From the NCBI GenBank assembly GCA_022393335.1, contig JAJEKB010021185.1:62001-126000 (forward strand): a stretch of DNA of 64,000 nt, given 5' to 3'. The position numbers were made by a program, and so were the translations under genes. The notes under the pieces were generated by a model. The model was not told the origin of the DNA, searched no databases, and saw only the letters and a list, made by a program, of their open reading frames with translations. The stretch's first letter is position 1, and the number at the start of each line of letters is the position of its first letter. The stretch is from Macrotrachela quadricornifera. Its lineage: Eukaryota > Rotifera > Eurotatoria > Philodinida > Philodinidae. Positions 44,217-57,239 of this stretch are shown here, piece by piece.

Positions 44217-45289
44217 ATGGCAGAGGTAGTAAGTAGATCATGTTTTTACAGATTATTAAAGTCTACTTCTATGAAATATTGTTTAGAAAGAAAAAGGCCC
44301 GGTTACATTAAGTTTCATTGAAAGGTTTGTCCTCAAGGCTATTGGTATTGGTGTTGGTACTGTTGTTGGACAAACAGCAACTGCACCTATTGATCGTGTA
44401 AAATTACTTCTTCAAAGTCAAGGTGAAATGCTTAAACAAGGTATAATCAGCCGACCCTACACTGGTGCTACTGATTGTACCATGCAAATCTTCAGAAATG
44501 AAGGTCTCATTCAATTTTGGCGAGGTTATTTAGCCAGTTGTATTCGGCACTTTTCCAACGGGGTGTGTTTTAGTTTATAATTAATTAATAAAAACAAAAT
44601 AAACTGATGACGATTTGTTCTAGGTTTTGAATGCTGCTTTCAAAGATAAAATCAAAGGAATGTTTAAACAAGATAAAAACGATCCATATATAATTAGTTT
44701 TGTCAAAAATGTAGCAAGTGGTGGTATAGCTGGTGCTTTATCATTATTTTTTGTGTATTCACTTGATTATGCCCGTACACGTTTAGCTAATGATGTTATA
44801 AGTACAACGCAAGGAGGTGGCGAACGTATATACGATGGTCTTATTGATGTCTACAGAAAAACTTTGACTACCGATGGTATTGCCGGCCTTTATCGTGGTT
44901 TTTCTATTTCATGTGCTGGTATCATTATCTATCGTGCTTGTTACTTCGGATTGTATGACATATTAAAACCAATTATACTTGGACCTGATGCCAGTTTAAG
45001 GCTTTCATTTTTACTTGGTTACGGTGTCACAGTTCTATCAGGTTTTATTTCATATCCATTTGATACTATTTCACGACGTATGATGATGACATCAGGCCAA
45101 GCAGTTCACTATAAAAATGCACTAGATTGCATGTTTCAAATCATACAAAACGAAGGTACAATCGCCTTATTTCAAGGAGCTGGTGTCATGTTTCTCAGGG
45201 GTATCGTTGGTGCTTGTGTCTTATCTGTTTTGGATAAACTAGTCGAACTTTATACTAGAGCCAAAGCTGATAATGGTGCCAGTGGTTAA
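44217..45289 (+). CDS. ADP/ATP carrier-like mitochondrial carrier (SLC25 family, 317 aa)
   Basis: Three exons, both introns phase 0: 44217-44228 (ATG GCA GAG GTA), intron 44229-44286 (GTAAGT...TTTAG, 58 nt), 44287-44562, intron 44563-44623 (GTGTGT...TTCTAG, 61 nt), 44624-45289. The protein exchanges ADP and ATP across the inner mitochondrial membrane in its family. The three SLC25 motifs are visible: TAPIDRVK, YSLDYAR and YPFDTISRR. The nucleotide-carrier block reads SRRMMMTSG instead of RRRMMMQSG, and repeat 2 has Ser for the helix-kinking Pro of YPLDFAR. RYF of the substrate region reads RHF. The frame is intact, so this is probably a divergent paralogue, perhaps with changed transport. The first exon codes for only four residues and was chosen for its splice sites and frame. 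Confidence 0.85.
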
Positions 45290-45593
45290 AAGAACAATTA
45301 CATTCCAAACAAAAAACATTGCAATCAAACTATTCTTCACTTTCCGTCTATTTCCTCAAAATAATCAAGCTTTTTTTGTTTAGTCTATTGTGAAAAAAGA
45401 ACGTCAATTTCTTTGCCGTCGTCTATTTTGCTCTAATAGAATTTTCTTTGTCTTTTGTTTCTAACTAATTTTAGTAGTACTTCTATCCATCTAACTGTTT
45501 ATTTTCATTCCACAACATGCAAAAAAAGAGACAGAACATTCTATAATGATGAAAACCATGTTATTGTTCTGTTTTTGATTCTTAACTCATTGG

Positions 45594-46919
45594 TCACGAC
45601 GTGGGCTTACAGTCCACACAGAGAGTTTTTACTTTTTTTGCTTCTGCATAAGTCGCTCCTCTTGACTGTTGTACTCTTTTCTTGGCATAGAAGTCAGTGC
45701 ACCGTCTGTCAACACTGCGCGTAGATCCTTCCTTTTCTTCGGACTTGCGCTTCGAATGAATTGCTGATTGTTGTCTCGGATAAGGTTTCAGCCTCTCGAT
45801 TGGGAAATCACGGAGTAAAGATCGTACAAGAGTTTCTCGAAACTCTAAAATCTGTATATTGCTTGTGTCATAATTTTCCTTATAAATCAAATAACTATTA
45901 ACTACTGCAGTTCCAAATAGCAATTCAAATGCCATCTTTTTATACTATTTTATTGACCATCTGAGACATGCGTAGTATGTTGATAGTTGATCCGATATAA
46001 ATAGGTACCTTGTCTCCCTTCGTTGTAACCGTAAACAACTTGTGGCTTCATGATGCGTTTATTTGGTTTATTAGTTTTTCCGCGGTTCGCCATAGTTGCT
46101 GAATGAGATTGATTTGCAGATATCATCCAGACATCTTCTTTGTCTTTTCACATGATCAATTTTATGTCGTCTTTATTCTGGATTCCATAAACTTCACCAT
46201 GGCTAAGCTTGTTCTGAAGAACTTCGCTTCCGGATCCAACACGATTACTTGTTAGCGTTCCAATACGATATGTATCATGTTCCAGCAAATGTCTCGTCAG
46301 AGAAATATTAGTAAAGAAGTTATCAGTCCCCATCGTTCGATAATCTGGCTTCCAATAAACCCAAGATTGGTTTCACCGTGAACAGCCTATCTTGAATCGA
46401 ATCTTTGTTATATTATCTGAAAAATGCTAAAACTTGAGGAGTAATTCAAACCTTTCGTTTGGCATAGTATTTCAGTTTTGGCATTTGTACCAATCTCATC
46501 TCAATTATGATTCCAGAGATCTTCACCCTCTCTTCATCAGCGGTTGGTTTCCATTGACGAAGTTTTGACCGCCTGCTAATCTCCTGAGTTTGCATGTATT
46601 GCTCCGTATAACAATTAGTTTCATGAACTATAAGATCAATAATTTCGTCCGTAATGAAATGTCTATAGCAAGCAATCCTATCGATTGTATTGTCTTCTGA
46701 AATGGAAGGTATTTCTTCCACGAGACCATGATCTTCCATAAATTCATCATCCGATTTCGGTTTAATTTCATTCTAGACGTTTGAATCCATCTCTTCGTCA
46801 GACATTTCTTCGTCGGAACTTTTAGTTTCAAGATGTATTCTATCAAAATCACTATCCAAAGGGTTCACTTCACTTAGTGAGCTAACGCTTCCGTCTGTAT
46901 TTGTTTCTTCGAACAACAT
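45594..46919 (-). pseudogene. piggyBac transposase relic
   Basis: An acidic N-terminus starts at ATG 46917-46919 and meets an in-frame TAG at 46773-46775, then continues in the same frame with FITDEIIDLIVHETNCY and RQWKPTADEE...MRLVQMPKLKYY, both piggyBac core sequences. Next come short pieces with VKPILGLLEARL and, after an internal deletion of roughly 120 codons, GTDNFFTNISLTRHLLEHD (the DNFFTS block with a catalytic Asp). The C-terminal part (45935-45594) has ELLFGTAVVNSYLIYKENY and ends at CVDC, the start of the Cys-rich tail. The first catalytic-Asp region is missing. TTAA-bounded ends for this copy were not found. Confidence 0.85.
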
Positions 46920-48782
46920 GTGGACTCTATCGCAAGATTTCATATGTCCTTATATGGTAAAAAAAATAGAGGGATGAGAATAACAGAGAAAAGCCTGGAA
47001 TTTTCCTCCTTTTTCTTGCCTACGTTATATATAACATGAAAAAAAGTGAACTACCCATGAAAATGACATCTAGTGAAAATTTCCTAAGAAAACTGAATCG
47101 TGTCCCATGTATTAAAATAATGAGTTCATCAAAAAACAGTAAAGAGTTAAATTAGAAAAGTCTTTTTGACTTCAAATTCGCATTTTCAGTGATTGATAAC
47201 GATCTGTCAAGTTTTATGACAAACTATGATTTATTCATTTACCACTAAATAATAACTGTCACTATTAAAACACCAATCTCAAATTTGAATTTCCCATAAT
47301 TAATTATCTTTGGTGAAGTTATATTGGAGAGAGTTCATATATTATTTATTATTAATTACCTGGTAAAAAATAGTCTGTCTTGCTGACTTATCGATTTTCA
47401 CTTACTAGGAAGTAAATGTTTTAAAAAAAGTAATAAAATTAACTATTAATTATTTATTAACTTATTAAACTCCAATCTGACTTCAAATTTAAATTTTTTT
47501 CTCACGATTATATTGCATGTAGTTTTTTATCTTAATCAAGTTGATTGCATTCTCCAATTGATTTAGGCACATAAATATACAGACGAATTTCAGAAACAAT
47601 CGTACGTGCGAAACTATCAACTACTTTTAACTAATATGGTCTATCCTTCACTCCAGAAAACAGATTGTTATTTTCTTTAAAAAAGCCTTCTGCAGATAAA
47701 AATTCATTTTCAATGATATCCACACTCTGATGATACGAATCGATCCCTCGAATCCGAAAACCTTTTGTCAAATGTTAATTATTGATTTCTCATAAAGCTG
47801 TAATAATTTGATGAAGTTTTTAAAGAATATGTTTTTTGACCTTTGACATCGACGACAAGCAATTAAACAATCAATCGCTACCTAAATATAATATTTAGAA
47901 CAAATCAAAATAGATAATTATTCTATTTTTTCCTACAAACTTCATGTACAGATATCATTTTCGCCTAAAACATACCATCGCTCGTATGATTCAATTCAAT
48001 TTCCATCAGAGAATGTATTTCTTATCTTAGAATTAAAACAAGGCCATCTGATGATTCTAGTGGCACAGATGAAATGGTATCATTATAGTTATTCCACTCA
48101 CCACGACTCATTTTCATCTTCGTTCTCAAGAAAAAAATAAAATTTTATAGCAACTAAATATGACTGCATAAGAAACATTTGTAGGTTTTAAAACGAATTC
48201 TCGTTGTAGATGGCTAAAATTTTGGACATAGTTAGAGAAGCAATACATACATCTATTAAATAAATTTGAGACTAAACGAAAAGTACAGAGATCAAATTGA
48301 AAAAAATAAAATGTCTCATTTATTTTGATCAAGCAAATATATTGATTGTGATAGGTGTATAAAAAGAGTGACAAAAAGTCTTTGTTTATTTGTATTTATA
48401 TATGACTTGTTTTGTCGTATGGTTGTACATAACTTGAGTTTGGTTCCTTTGTCAATACTGTGCCATTGACAATCAATCTTGGTCCAGAACTGTCTCCATA
48501 ATCTAATGTACCACGAACAGAGCAACAAAAACAACAATCGTCACATTTGATGCTATGTTTGAAGCAAACTTAAACTTCTTTTTCTTGACATTTTGTTTTT
48601 GACTTCGTGAAAATATGTTTCAATAAAGTTGAAATTCCAATACAACCATTTGATAGGAAAAAATATTCTCTTTTGATTTATATAATGCTGAATTCTGTAA
48701 CTTCTTCTATTCAGAAGCAACGAGTATTTGCTTGAGAGTCTCAATTTCGACCAACTGGTCTTAAATCAGTATAAAAATATCA
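46920..48782. other. AT-rich spacer
   Basis: No gene supported. Minus-strand ORFs at 48126-48744 have no recognisable domain. Confidence 0.35.
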
Positions 48783-48852
48783 ACATATAGGTAATTAAAA
48801 ATGGTAATAGATATCATCACTAGGCTTTGTACCTCTAATTACCTATATGTCA
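48783..48852. repeat. Perfect hairpin, 15-bp stem
   Basis: ACATATAGGTAATTA and its exact complement TAATTACCTATATGT enclose a loop of about 40 nt. It could be a minimal MITE remnant. Confidence 0.75.
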
Positions 48853-51650
48853 ACTGAAATTAATGTTCTCAGGAAAACATTCATTAATCATTACATAGAT
48901 CGAAAATGAATATTTTTTCTTATAAAATGGTAGTTTTTAGATTTCAACTTTATTAGAGAATATTTTCACAATAACAAAAACAATAAAACGTTTATGAGAT
49001 TGGTTTATTGTTGATTAACCAGATTCTGGGATACTTTTTCTTACCCTAATGTCATTCTTTCAAATGGTTGTTCAAAATGACAAAAACTATCTTTTATCAA
49101 TAATCTAATATTAAATGAAGGTATTTCAAGTCTTTATTTCTACGAAAAAGTTCTGCGTTTAATAGATGCAATTTTATCTTGATAAGAAAAATAAATATGA
49201 TCTAGTTTCTTTTTCCTAATTTCTTGCTCTATGGTAAGCACATTAATATGTACCTGTATACTGTAATTAATACATCCATCTGGATAAATGGTTAGTTTCT
49301 TATTTGGCTTATTAGTCCATGTTCCAATAAATTCCTCTGATGGTTGTATACCATAGCAAATAGTACCCATTGAAGAAAAGAGCTTTTATTTCTATCACAT
49401 AGTGGTAAAGCACGATGTAGTGACATATTGTAAATATTTTCTTTTGTGTTCTATTAGACTATCGTAACAAAAATGTTGATTATGAAAGAGAAAAATATAG
49501 TTATTATACGACTATTTGCACAAAACACACTAAAGGAGAATGTGTCGTGTACGTCGCATTTGAAGTAGTTGTAATTCGTGATAACACCCAGTTTTTCAAA
49601 GTATCGATAAACCACTTCTACAAATACCTATTTCAAAAGACTGTTTATATACTTGAATAGTTTTCAAATAAAAAAACATGGCCTATATAAATCCTCAACA
49701 ATTCGCGACTATCTTTACTCACTGATAGTATCATGTGCTAACACAAACATCATCTATTACATCTTCAGAATTACTTACAAATCTGTCACCCAGATCTACT
49801 AACATCTTACTAAAAATTAATAGCGCGCACATGAATATGGCATTCAGCAACATATATAATAGAATACCAACGCAATTACAAGTTCACTTTTACTACGAAA
49901 AGTGATTGGTTTTTATTTCATTTAATGCAATTTATACTGATGCTGATTAATGAACAAAGCGTAAGTACATGCATATATTAGAAGTTTCAAAATTAAGAAC
50001 AGAAGCAATGCATTATCATTAATTTCGTCTAGTCTAGAAGCAATTCTGAAACACTAGTCACACTGAATTTTAATATCATTGAATTGTTTTTCGTACTAGT
50101 TCATAGAATCAAATCAGTATTCGATGCGTGACTTGAACTGTGAGTTCCACAAGAATAGATAAATGTGTCGCAAATGTATACTAAAAAAATTAGATAACAC
50201 TCAATAGCCATAGAGGTTTTTCATATGGATGAATTTTGTGTATCATTGTTGAGAATCCACAAAGCTTGGACTGCCTTGGTTTTCTTCCGATTCAAGATCA
50301 GATACTAAAATCTATTTTTTTCAAGGGAGAAACAATGATCCGTGATTTTGTGATCTAAAATTAGTTAAAATGAATTTGTGTATTCACATCTATCAGTATA
50401 TTCGGTAAATTAGATACATTTTTGCACTATTATCAAGTAGACTACATGTTAATTTTTTTTTGTAGAATGGAAATATAATATATAAAATAAAAAAGATTAA
50501 AAAAATCATTATTTCTTTTTAATCTGATTTAATGAATGAAAAGACAAAATTGATTTAGTTTCTAAAAAATATCAATTTCTTGTTGTTCGTGTATAGAGAT
50601 GTACAGTGTAGAGCTTGTGGAATCCAAAGATCTTAAAACCGAAGCACAACCTTAAAACTTTAAGTAAAGCTCAAGCTATTCGAATTTGACAGTCACTTCG
50701 AAGTTATGTAACTCCCTTTTTTTCATTTATTTGCATTGGTGACTTAGACACGGTATACAGTTCTCAGGCAATATTGTCAGTAATTTTGCAATAATTAAGT
50801 TATAATTTGCTTTTATTCTCAACGAGACTCAAAATTTTCTGAACCTAGCTTTAACCCCACAAAATTTAGTGCAGTAATAATGATATCAACTTCTTAAAAA
50901 TGCATTATTTCTAGTTCTGTCTTAAAACATAAATACTGTCTATCGATCTATAATTCTCTAGTTGTATATCCATCTACTTTCGTTATTTTGATACATTATG
51001 TTTAGGCACTTATAAATCTCCAAATAATTATATTTAAAGTCTTTAATTTGAATAACACAGAAAATCTAGAGAGTATCTTCAAGTCTACTCAAATATAAAA
51101 TTGGACTTTATCCCTATGGAATTATATCGAATATGTCAAATATTTCGATGAATTTCACAAAAATTTGGTGGCGTTAGATAGGATCTCGTTGGAAATTTGT
51201 TGGATGTTCGATTCTACAGCTAAAAAGAGAACGAATGCAATCAGAATTCTATGGGAATATGTTAATTTGTATGTGCACAGCAAATAGTTTTTTTTCAAAC
51301 TTCCTTCTTATCATTTTCTCTCACTTACTTTTTCACATGGAGTTAATTGCAAATTACCAATACAATTCTTTACCATGTGAAATATCAATGAAAAATCAGT
51401 GTTGTAATGAATGTCAAACCATGTTACAATGATTTCTACCGGTGAAAATGTTACAATACAACATATTAATTCAGTAAGCATATACAATGAGATTCCCTCG
51501 AATTTAGTAAAATATATTGAAAATTCTTAAATATTAGTGAAATTAAAAAATTAACTTCATTTTTTTTTAAATTATGAAAAGTTGTGTAAATGCGAATCAT
51601 TGTTTTTAAATGATTTATATGGTTTGGTTTTGATTTTCAGCTGATTTAAA
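48853..51650. other. AT-rich spacer with one doubtful small ORF
   Basis: The minus-strand frame 49140-49370 (76 aa; SEEFIGTWTNKPNKKLTIYP, DGCINYSIQ) has a beta-rich, protein-like composition and could be a terminal exon, but I do not recognise it. The + frame at 51235-51432 is less convincing. Nothing else seen. Confidence 0.3.
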
Positions 51651-53189
51651 TTAGCTATTTTCACTTTGTACAGAACTGGTTTTTGACGTTGTCAACATTG
51701 TATGAATAATTTGTTTGTTAGATGTTGTCTTACGAATTAAAAGAGGAAAACGTGTAAGCTTCTCGTTGATTCGATCCAGGATTTGATCGACGGTGGCGAC
51801 GGTGCTTGCTGATATTTCAAAACCAAAAGAACTCATTAGCCCGTTTTGCATCATTTGTCGAGCGAGAGTATTGAGTGGTTCGATGACGAGTTCGAAGCTG
51901 AGGAGACGTTTGATTTCAGTATTCAAAGTTTCTGAGGTACCGACTACAGTGGCTACATATGTGGAAATTCCCATGAATTTTTCCGAAAGAGAAGAGATGA
52001 TAGTATATTTTGTTCGAAGATTCGAAAGCTCAAAATTCAAAACATCGCGTCGGTAGTGCGCAAAATTTCGCCTATCTTGTGCATCGGATAATTGTGATCG
52101 TCGTCTTACAAGTTTTCTTTGTTCAATGGAAAGGCGTTGTCGAGCATCGTTGAGCATATGTCTTTCTGAAGAACTTGCATTTTTGGCATTATTAATACCT
52201 TGTATATTGATGGCGGCACAGCTTGATTTGACAACCACATTTCGTACTACCCGAACAATTGGCTTTTTAAAATACTTTCGCCACCATTCACCTTTGGAAA
52301 GTTTCTCAGGGCATAGACGCGCTTTTTCTAAGCGATCTTCAGCATCACGTAATTCACGATCAGCACTTTCAACTGCTGCCTGTCGCTCGCGCACCGTTTG
52401 TTTGGCAAATGCAACCTGTTGTTCTTGATATCGAATGTCTGATTCAAGTTGACTAATGTTGGAACTTAACTGATGACCCAGTTCATCTTGTTGAGATATG
52501 GCAACAATCGTTGTAGCAATTTCTGCATTCAACTGGGTACGCAATCGTTCACATTCAGATGAAGCATTCTTCAGATTTGTGTAAACACTATTGGCGGCAA
52601 GATCTAATTGGTCGACAAAGGCTTTCAATCGATTTTCATTATAGATAGCTTGCTTGAGTGGTACGATATTTTTTACTTCAGCGGCATTGATGGTCGATTC
52701 TTCATTGTCAGTTGAGGCTTGTTCGGTTGTTATTTGTTGCAAGTACTCATTTATCATTGTTTCATTACCCATATAATCACTTGTGACATTTTTATCATTG
52801 AATAATGAATTTTGTATTGTCTGGTTATTCGCTTGATCAAAGCTAACTCTTTGATCATCATCAATATTTTCGATCGTTTGTTCGGTTGTGAATTTCGTAT
52901 TGTCATTGACCACTTCAGGGTTCTCACTTGTTTCATAATCATTTGTTATGTCGATATTTTCTAGTTGATTTAGACTTTCATTGAAATTGAGAATAGGTTG
53001 AATAATTTCACTATTTAGTATTCTATAGGCGGCTTCGTAACGAGGTACGACTTTTGTAGTCATTTCATTGCGAAACCATTCTGCTTCAATTGAACCGTTG
53101 CTCAGCTCGATGAAAAGCACCAACACGAGTAGATTTAGGAACATTCTCATTAACATGATATTAAGATTTGATTTGGCATTGTGTATCAT
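51651..53189 (-). CDS. Secreted coiled-coil protein of unknown function (512 aa)
   Basis: Intronless frame from ATG 53187-53189. Residues about 13-33 (MRMFLNLLVLVLFIELSNG) form a signal peptide, so the product enters the secretory pathway; no other membrane segment is evident. Residues 60-190 are acidic, Asn/Thr-rich and probably disordered, with several N-x-S/T sites. Residues about 195-310 and 345-405 are heptad-like coiled coils (RYQEQQVAFAKQTVRERQ, LRDAEDRLEKARL, EQRKLVRRRSQLSDAQDRR), separated by a short basic segment with two Cys. A possible second start lies 12 codons in. I recognise no family. An extracellular structural or matrix protein is a guess. Confidence 0.75.
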   Translation of the reverse strand: MIHNAKSNLNIMLMRMFLNLLVLVLFIELSNGSIEAEWFRNEMTTKVVPRYEAAYRILNSEIIQPILNFNESLNQLENIDITNDYETSENPEVVNDNTKFTTEQTIENIDDDQRVSFDQANNQTIQNSLFNDKNVTSDYMGNETMINEYLQQITTEQASTDNEESTINAAEVKNIVPLKQAIYNENRLKAFVDQLDLAANSVYTNLKNASSECERLRTQLNAEIATTIVAISQQDELGHQLSSNISQLESDIRYQEQQVAFAKQTVRERQAAVESADRELRDAEDRLEKARLCPEKLSKGEWWRKYFKKPIVRVVRNVVVKSSCAAINIQGINNAKNASSSERHMLNDARQRLSIEQRKLVRRRSQLSDAQDRRNFAHYRRDVLNFELSNLRTKYTIISSLSEKFMGISTYVATVVGTSETLNTEIKRLLSFELVIEPLNTLARQMMQNGLMSSFGFEISASTVATVDQILDRINEKLTRFPLLIRKTTSNKQIIHTMLTTSKTSSVQSENS

Positions 53190-55365
53190 CCTATATAGAT
53201 AAGTACATATATAATAATAACAGTACTAAATGTTGTGTGCTAAGTTTATTAACTAATTTACTAGTAAAACACATTTTAGGATAAAGATAGATTTAAGAAT
53301 TATAAAATATAAAATGGCAAGATTCAATGTTTCGTTGTCACCATTCGAATATATCTGCACAAAATGTCTTGTCACTTTTTAAAAATCACTGTAACTTTGA
53401 ACCTTTGATGATAACATATATCTCGAGAAAGATAATTAAACGATTACTGCATGCAAAACTTTTAGAATAAAACTCTAACAACCGATGTTGACATATTTCT
53501 TATTTAAAATCTTTATTTATGACCCAATGATTACTCAACAACTATTTTTCAGGGATGAGAAAAACATTGAAATGTACTCAAGTATTCGTATAAAGAAAGA
53601 TAGTCGAGACATTATGGTTTAGAGAGAAAGCAACAAAGAAAAGTAACACTCATGTGCATATCTAAGAAAGCGCAGGATAGATGTTACAGAAAATGTTTTG
53701 AACCTTTCACAAACAAACAATTCTTCTGATCTCATTGATATTGTTATATGAAAATACACTTGCTTGAAAAATCTCGTATAAATGCAACTTGATTTTTGGC
53801 TTTGCTCTTTAGTAAAACTTACAGATTTATTGCTCGACAGAAAATAGAAGAGCTGCATATTTACATTACGTATATGACTATTGAATTTTGTGGTTATTTT
53901 ATGGTACGCACCAAGAATTACTTTGCATGCCAAGTTTCTCAACTGATATGTGAGATTTGTTAAGTTGTATCATCATATACGTGGTAAACACAAGCTACAT
54001 AAAACATCTCTTGGCTAATAAATGGAAAGTGATAAACAATGTCAGATATTACTATATGTCGTAACGAGCATTTGATCATCTATCGTCTATTAACTGAGTC
54101 AATTATTGCCGATACAGATACAACAATATCCTTTACTACTATTTTACTATTTTCACCTATCTTTAATGGGGTAAAGTGACTTTTGACCCATACTAATGAT
54201 GATCGCAAAATATTTGTTTATACTGAACTGAGATGTAAGCCCATAAAAACGTCACAAAAACAAAAACTAACTTTCAAAAGTGATTTTAATAATCAATCAT
54301 GCAACCTGAATCTTTTAATCAATATTTTTCTTCTACTTCAGAGAGATTATTTGACTATTAACTGAGAAAGGTTTCTACTTTGTCCAAAGGTTTATAATCC
54401 TCATTTTTTTAAAAATATATCCTAAATCTTGCTAATATAATGTTTTCGAAAAAAAACTAGAGTCAAAAAAATGTTTTATATTTATGAATTCATTCTTTAA
54501 AGCACTTGAATTTAGTAAATAATTTAGTTTTGGTACAACACAATGTGAAAAGTGTAAATATTTTTGCTTATTTTTAAATAAAACAATATTTTGAATATAC
54601 AGAAGTGGAAAGAGAGAAATGGAATTATACGCAAATTCAAATAGGTTAGTAAATTCAGACGATACTAGAAAATTCGAAACGAAAACTATTTGACTAAATC
54701 TAAATCTAACTCTGAAGATATGTATATTCCGTAGATTTCTAATTAATATCAACTATAAGAGGTAAAACAAGAACATGATATTCAAACTTACTTTTGTTAA
54801 TAGCGTTACAAAAATTATGATATAAATATGAACGAATTTTTATGTGTATGTGTATTTATAGCATGTAAATAATATATTGCTTATATGTTGAATGGTTAGG
54901 GACAAACTATTGTCTACTCGTATAAAAAGTGGCATCACTTTATTGCATATGGGATTTTCCCATCTTTTCCCATTACTCGGCTGTCTTCTTATCGATGAAT
55001 GATATTGATATCTAGTTTTACATGGTAGAGAATACTATGATGGAATATGTCGTAGCAAAGTACTTAATGTGATAACGAGAGAAAAAGAACTGTTTTTCTG
55101 TTTCATAAAAATAACACTCTCCCATAGAAGGTAATCTGTAAGATTTCCCCACATAATCGTTATATGCGTATTCAATAATGAATGGTATATAAAATGCCGA
55201 AAAAAATTGTCAAAAATGTAAGTATATAAATTGTGGATCATTCAAATGTAAATAATTTTACTAATATATCAACGATAAAAAAAATTAACAGACAATATTT
55301 AATCAATTTAATAGATAACCAAAAAAAATGCAATAACAATCACAATAAATAGTTATTGTTGAAAG
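53190..55365. other. AT-rich spacer
   Basis: Short ORFs on both strands (53619-53942, 54183-54365, 54432-54752, 55035-55241) show no domain. No gene supported. Confidence 0.35.
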
Positions 55366-56740
55366 TTATCTCTTTTGTTTTGCAACAACGGATAATAAGC
55401 CAGCTAATAGTTCTGTAAGATTAATTTGATTATTTGTGAATCGTTCATTTAATGTGTCAATACGTTGTTGTATTGCATTGCTCGTAACTGTTTTTTGATT
55501 GACCTTTAGTATCAGCATTTATTTGTAGCAGCATATGTCTACAGCGAACCTTCTCTGCTTTGAAGCATTCTATGAATGACCAAATATTTGGATGAGATTC
55601 CTCAATATGGTAATTTAAACGATTATGAAAGTCTATCAAGAATTTGTGTGATTACTCGAATAGGTTAAACGAAGAGTTACCTTCACAGACTTTGTTAGTG
55701 TGATGTTGTTATCCATGAGCATTTCAAAGTTCAAATGGAATGTTTTGCATCCTTTGATTATTAAATTGTAAAAATAATTCATGTAGTGCTTGATGACTAT
55801 GTTATGATAAATTATTACGTAAATCATCATAAGTTATTTGGACCTTGTTCAATGGTAACAACAGCAAAGCTATTAGCTCCCGAATACAAGTACGAATATC
55901 GACATCGTCGACATAAAATGTACTCAAACTAAGATCTTCTACATGTCTGTAGATGACATGAATTAAGTAGAAATAGTACCCATTAAAAATACTTACTTCA
56001 GTTTTGATTACTCTAATAATACTAGGTTCATAATCAGTTAAAATACGAGTTGGTTTCAATGTTCGATTCATTAATACGGCCAAGTTTTTTAATTCTTTAA
56101 ATATTTTTTGATAAACATGCTTTTTTGGACTTGGCAAAATACTAAACACACATGGCAAGGGCACAAAGAAATGAGAATATGAATAATTCTACAAAATACA
56201 AACATTACCTGTATCAAATTTTAAGGCATGTATTGAGTAGATTTGATCAGAAAATGGTGCTGTAGCATTAAATCTGCCATCCATCATTACCACCGAAATA
56301 TTGAACAAGAGTTCTTGTTGTGTTTTACTGAAAAATATAAGCATTCGTTTTCGTTCACAAATTAAGATATCACGAGCTAAAAATGGTTCATTGTTATCAG
56401 TTGTTTGATAAGCTTCAGATATTTCAGAGATATCTGAATCAGGTAAATCAGGTAGCAGTTTTCGCCTGCAACATGATAAACACGTTCGAAAATAGAATTT
56501 ATAATATACACATAGTCGTGCTCGTAATGCATTATTCTTACGTAATTCACGTGTCAATGGCATATTTGCTAATGTTTCTGGCTGTATTTGCACTGAAACA
56601 ACTCAGTTTTGAATGAGGTATATACCAGTCTGTAGAGCTTGACGAGCTGATTCTCGTGGTATGTTCCGTTTTTTGTCCATAGAACTTAAATGAGAAAAAT
56701 CAATCGATTTTAATAGTGAATTTCTTGCCTTAGATAATTT
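55366..56740 (-). pseudogene. Mutator-like (MULE) transposase relic
   Basis: Minus strand, N to C: KARNSLLKSIDFSHLSS (the His-rich end of a FLYWCH-like region), PRESARQALQ, then TLANMPLTRELRKNNALRAR and the catalytic start SVVMMDGRFNATAPFSDQIY with YSIHAL. After a TAG at 56189-56191, still in frame, come PLPCVFSILPSPKKHVYQKI, ILTDYEPSIIRVIK (second catalytic Asp region) and YFYLIHVIYRHV. The C-terminal helical part (HNRLNYHIEESHPNIWSFIE) follows after frame changes, and the tail LLAGLLSVVAKQKR ends at TAA 55366-55368. The order MDGRFxA...LTDxE...H matches MULE transposases. Stops and frameshifts make it non-functional. Confidence 0.85.
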
Positions 56741-57239
56741 GTAAGATACTTGTTAGGAAATCAAGAATTAAGATTATTCAAAGCTCAAATCGTCATATTA
56801 ACATACACAGCGACACAGCCAATATATCTGAGTGCACTTCAATAAAATGTACTTCATGATTTGTTACTATTAATGCATGATGCTGCAATACTGTATTAAA
56901 CAGATAAAATAGCAATAGTTCTTTTTAGTGCATTGTTATGCATTCATAATACACATTTCTTATTTTCTCGTTCTTTCTACTATTTTCTAATTGGTTCTCT
57001 CTCTTTCTGTTCTATGTTTTTCAGCTATCAAAAAATTCTATGATTTTCAAACATTTTCAAGTAAATTTCTTCATCTTTATCAAATCTCTTTCTCTCTATA
57101 TACACCTGCCATTTGGAAAACAGTCTATGATATATCTTCTGATTAATTTTCGCTCAAATTCCACTACGACAAAACTTACTTTTCTATAATGAACGTCGTT
57201 AACATATTTTAACTTTTATACGAAAAAAGCATTAGAAAG

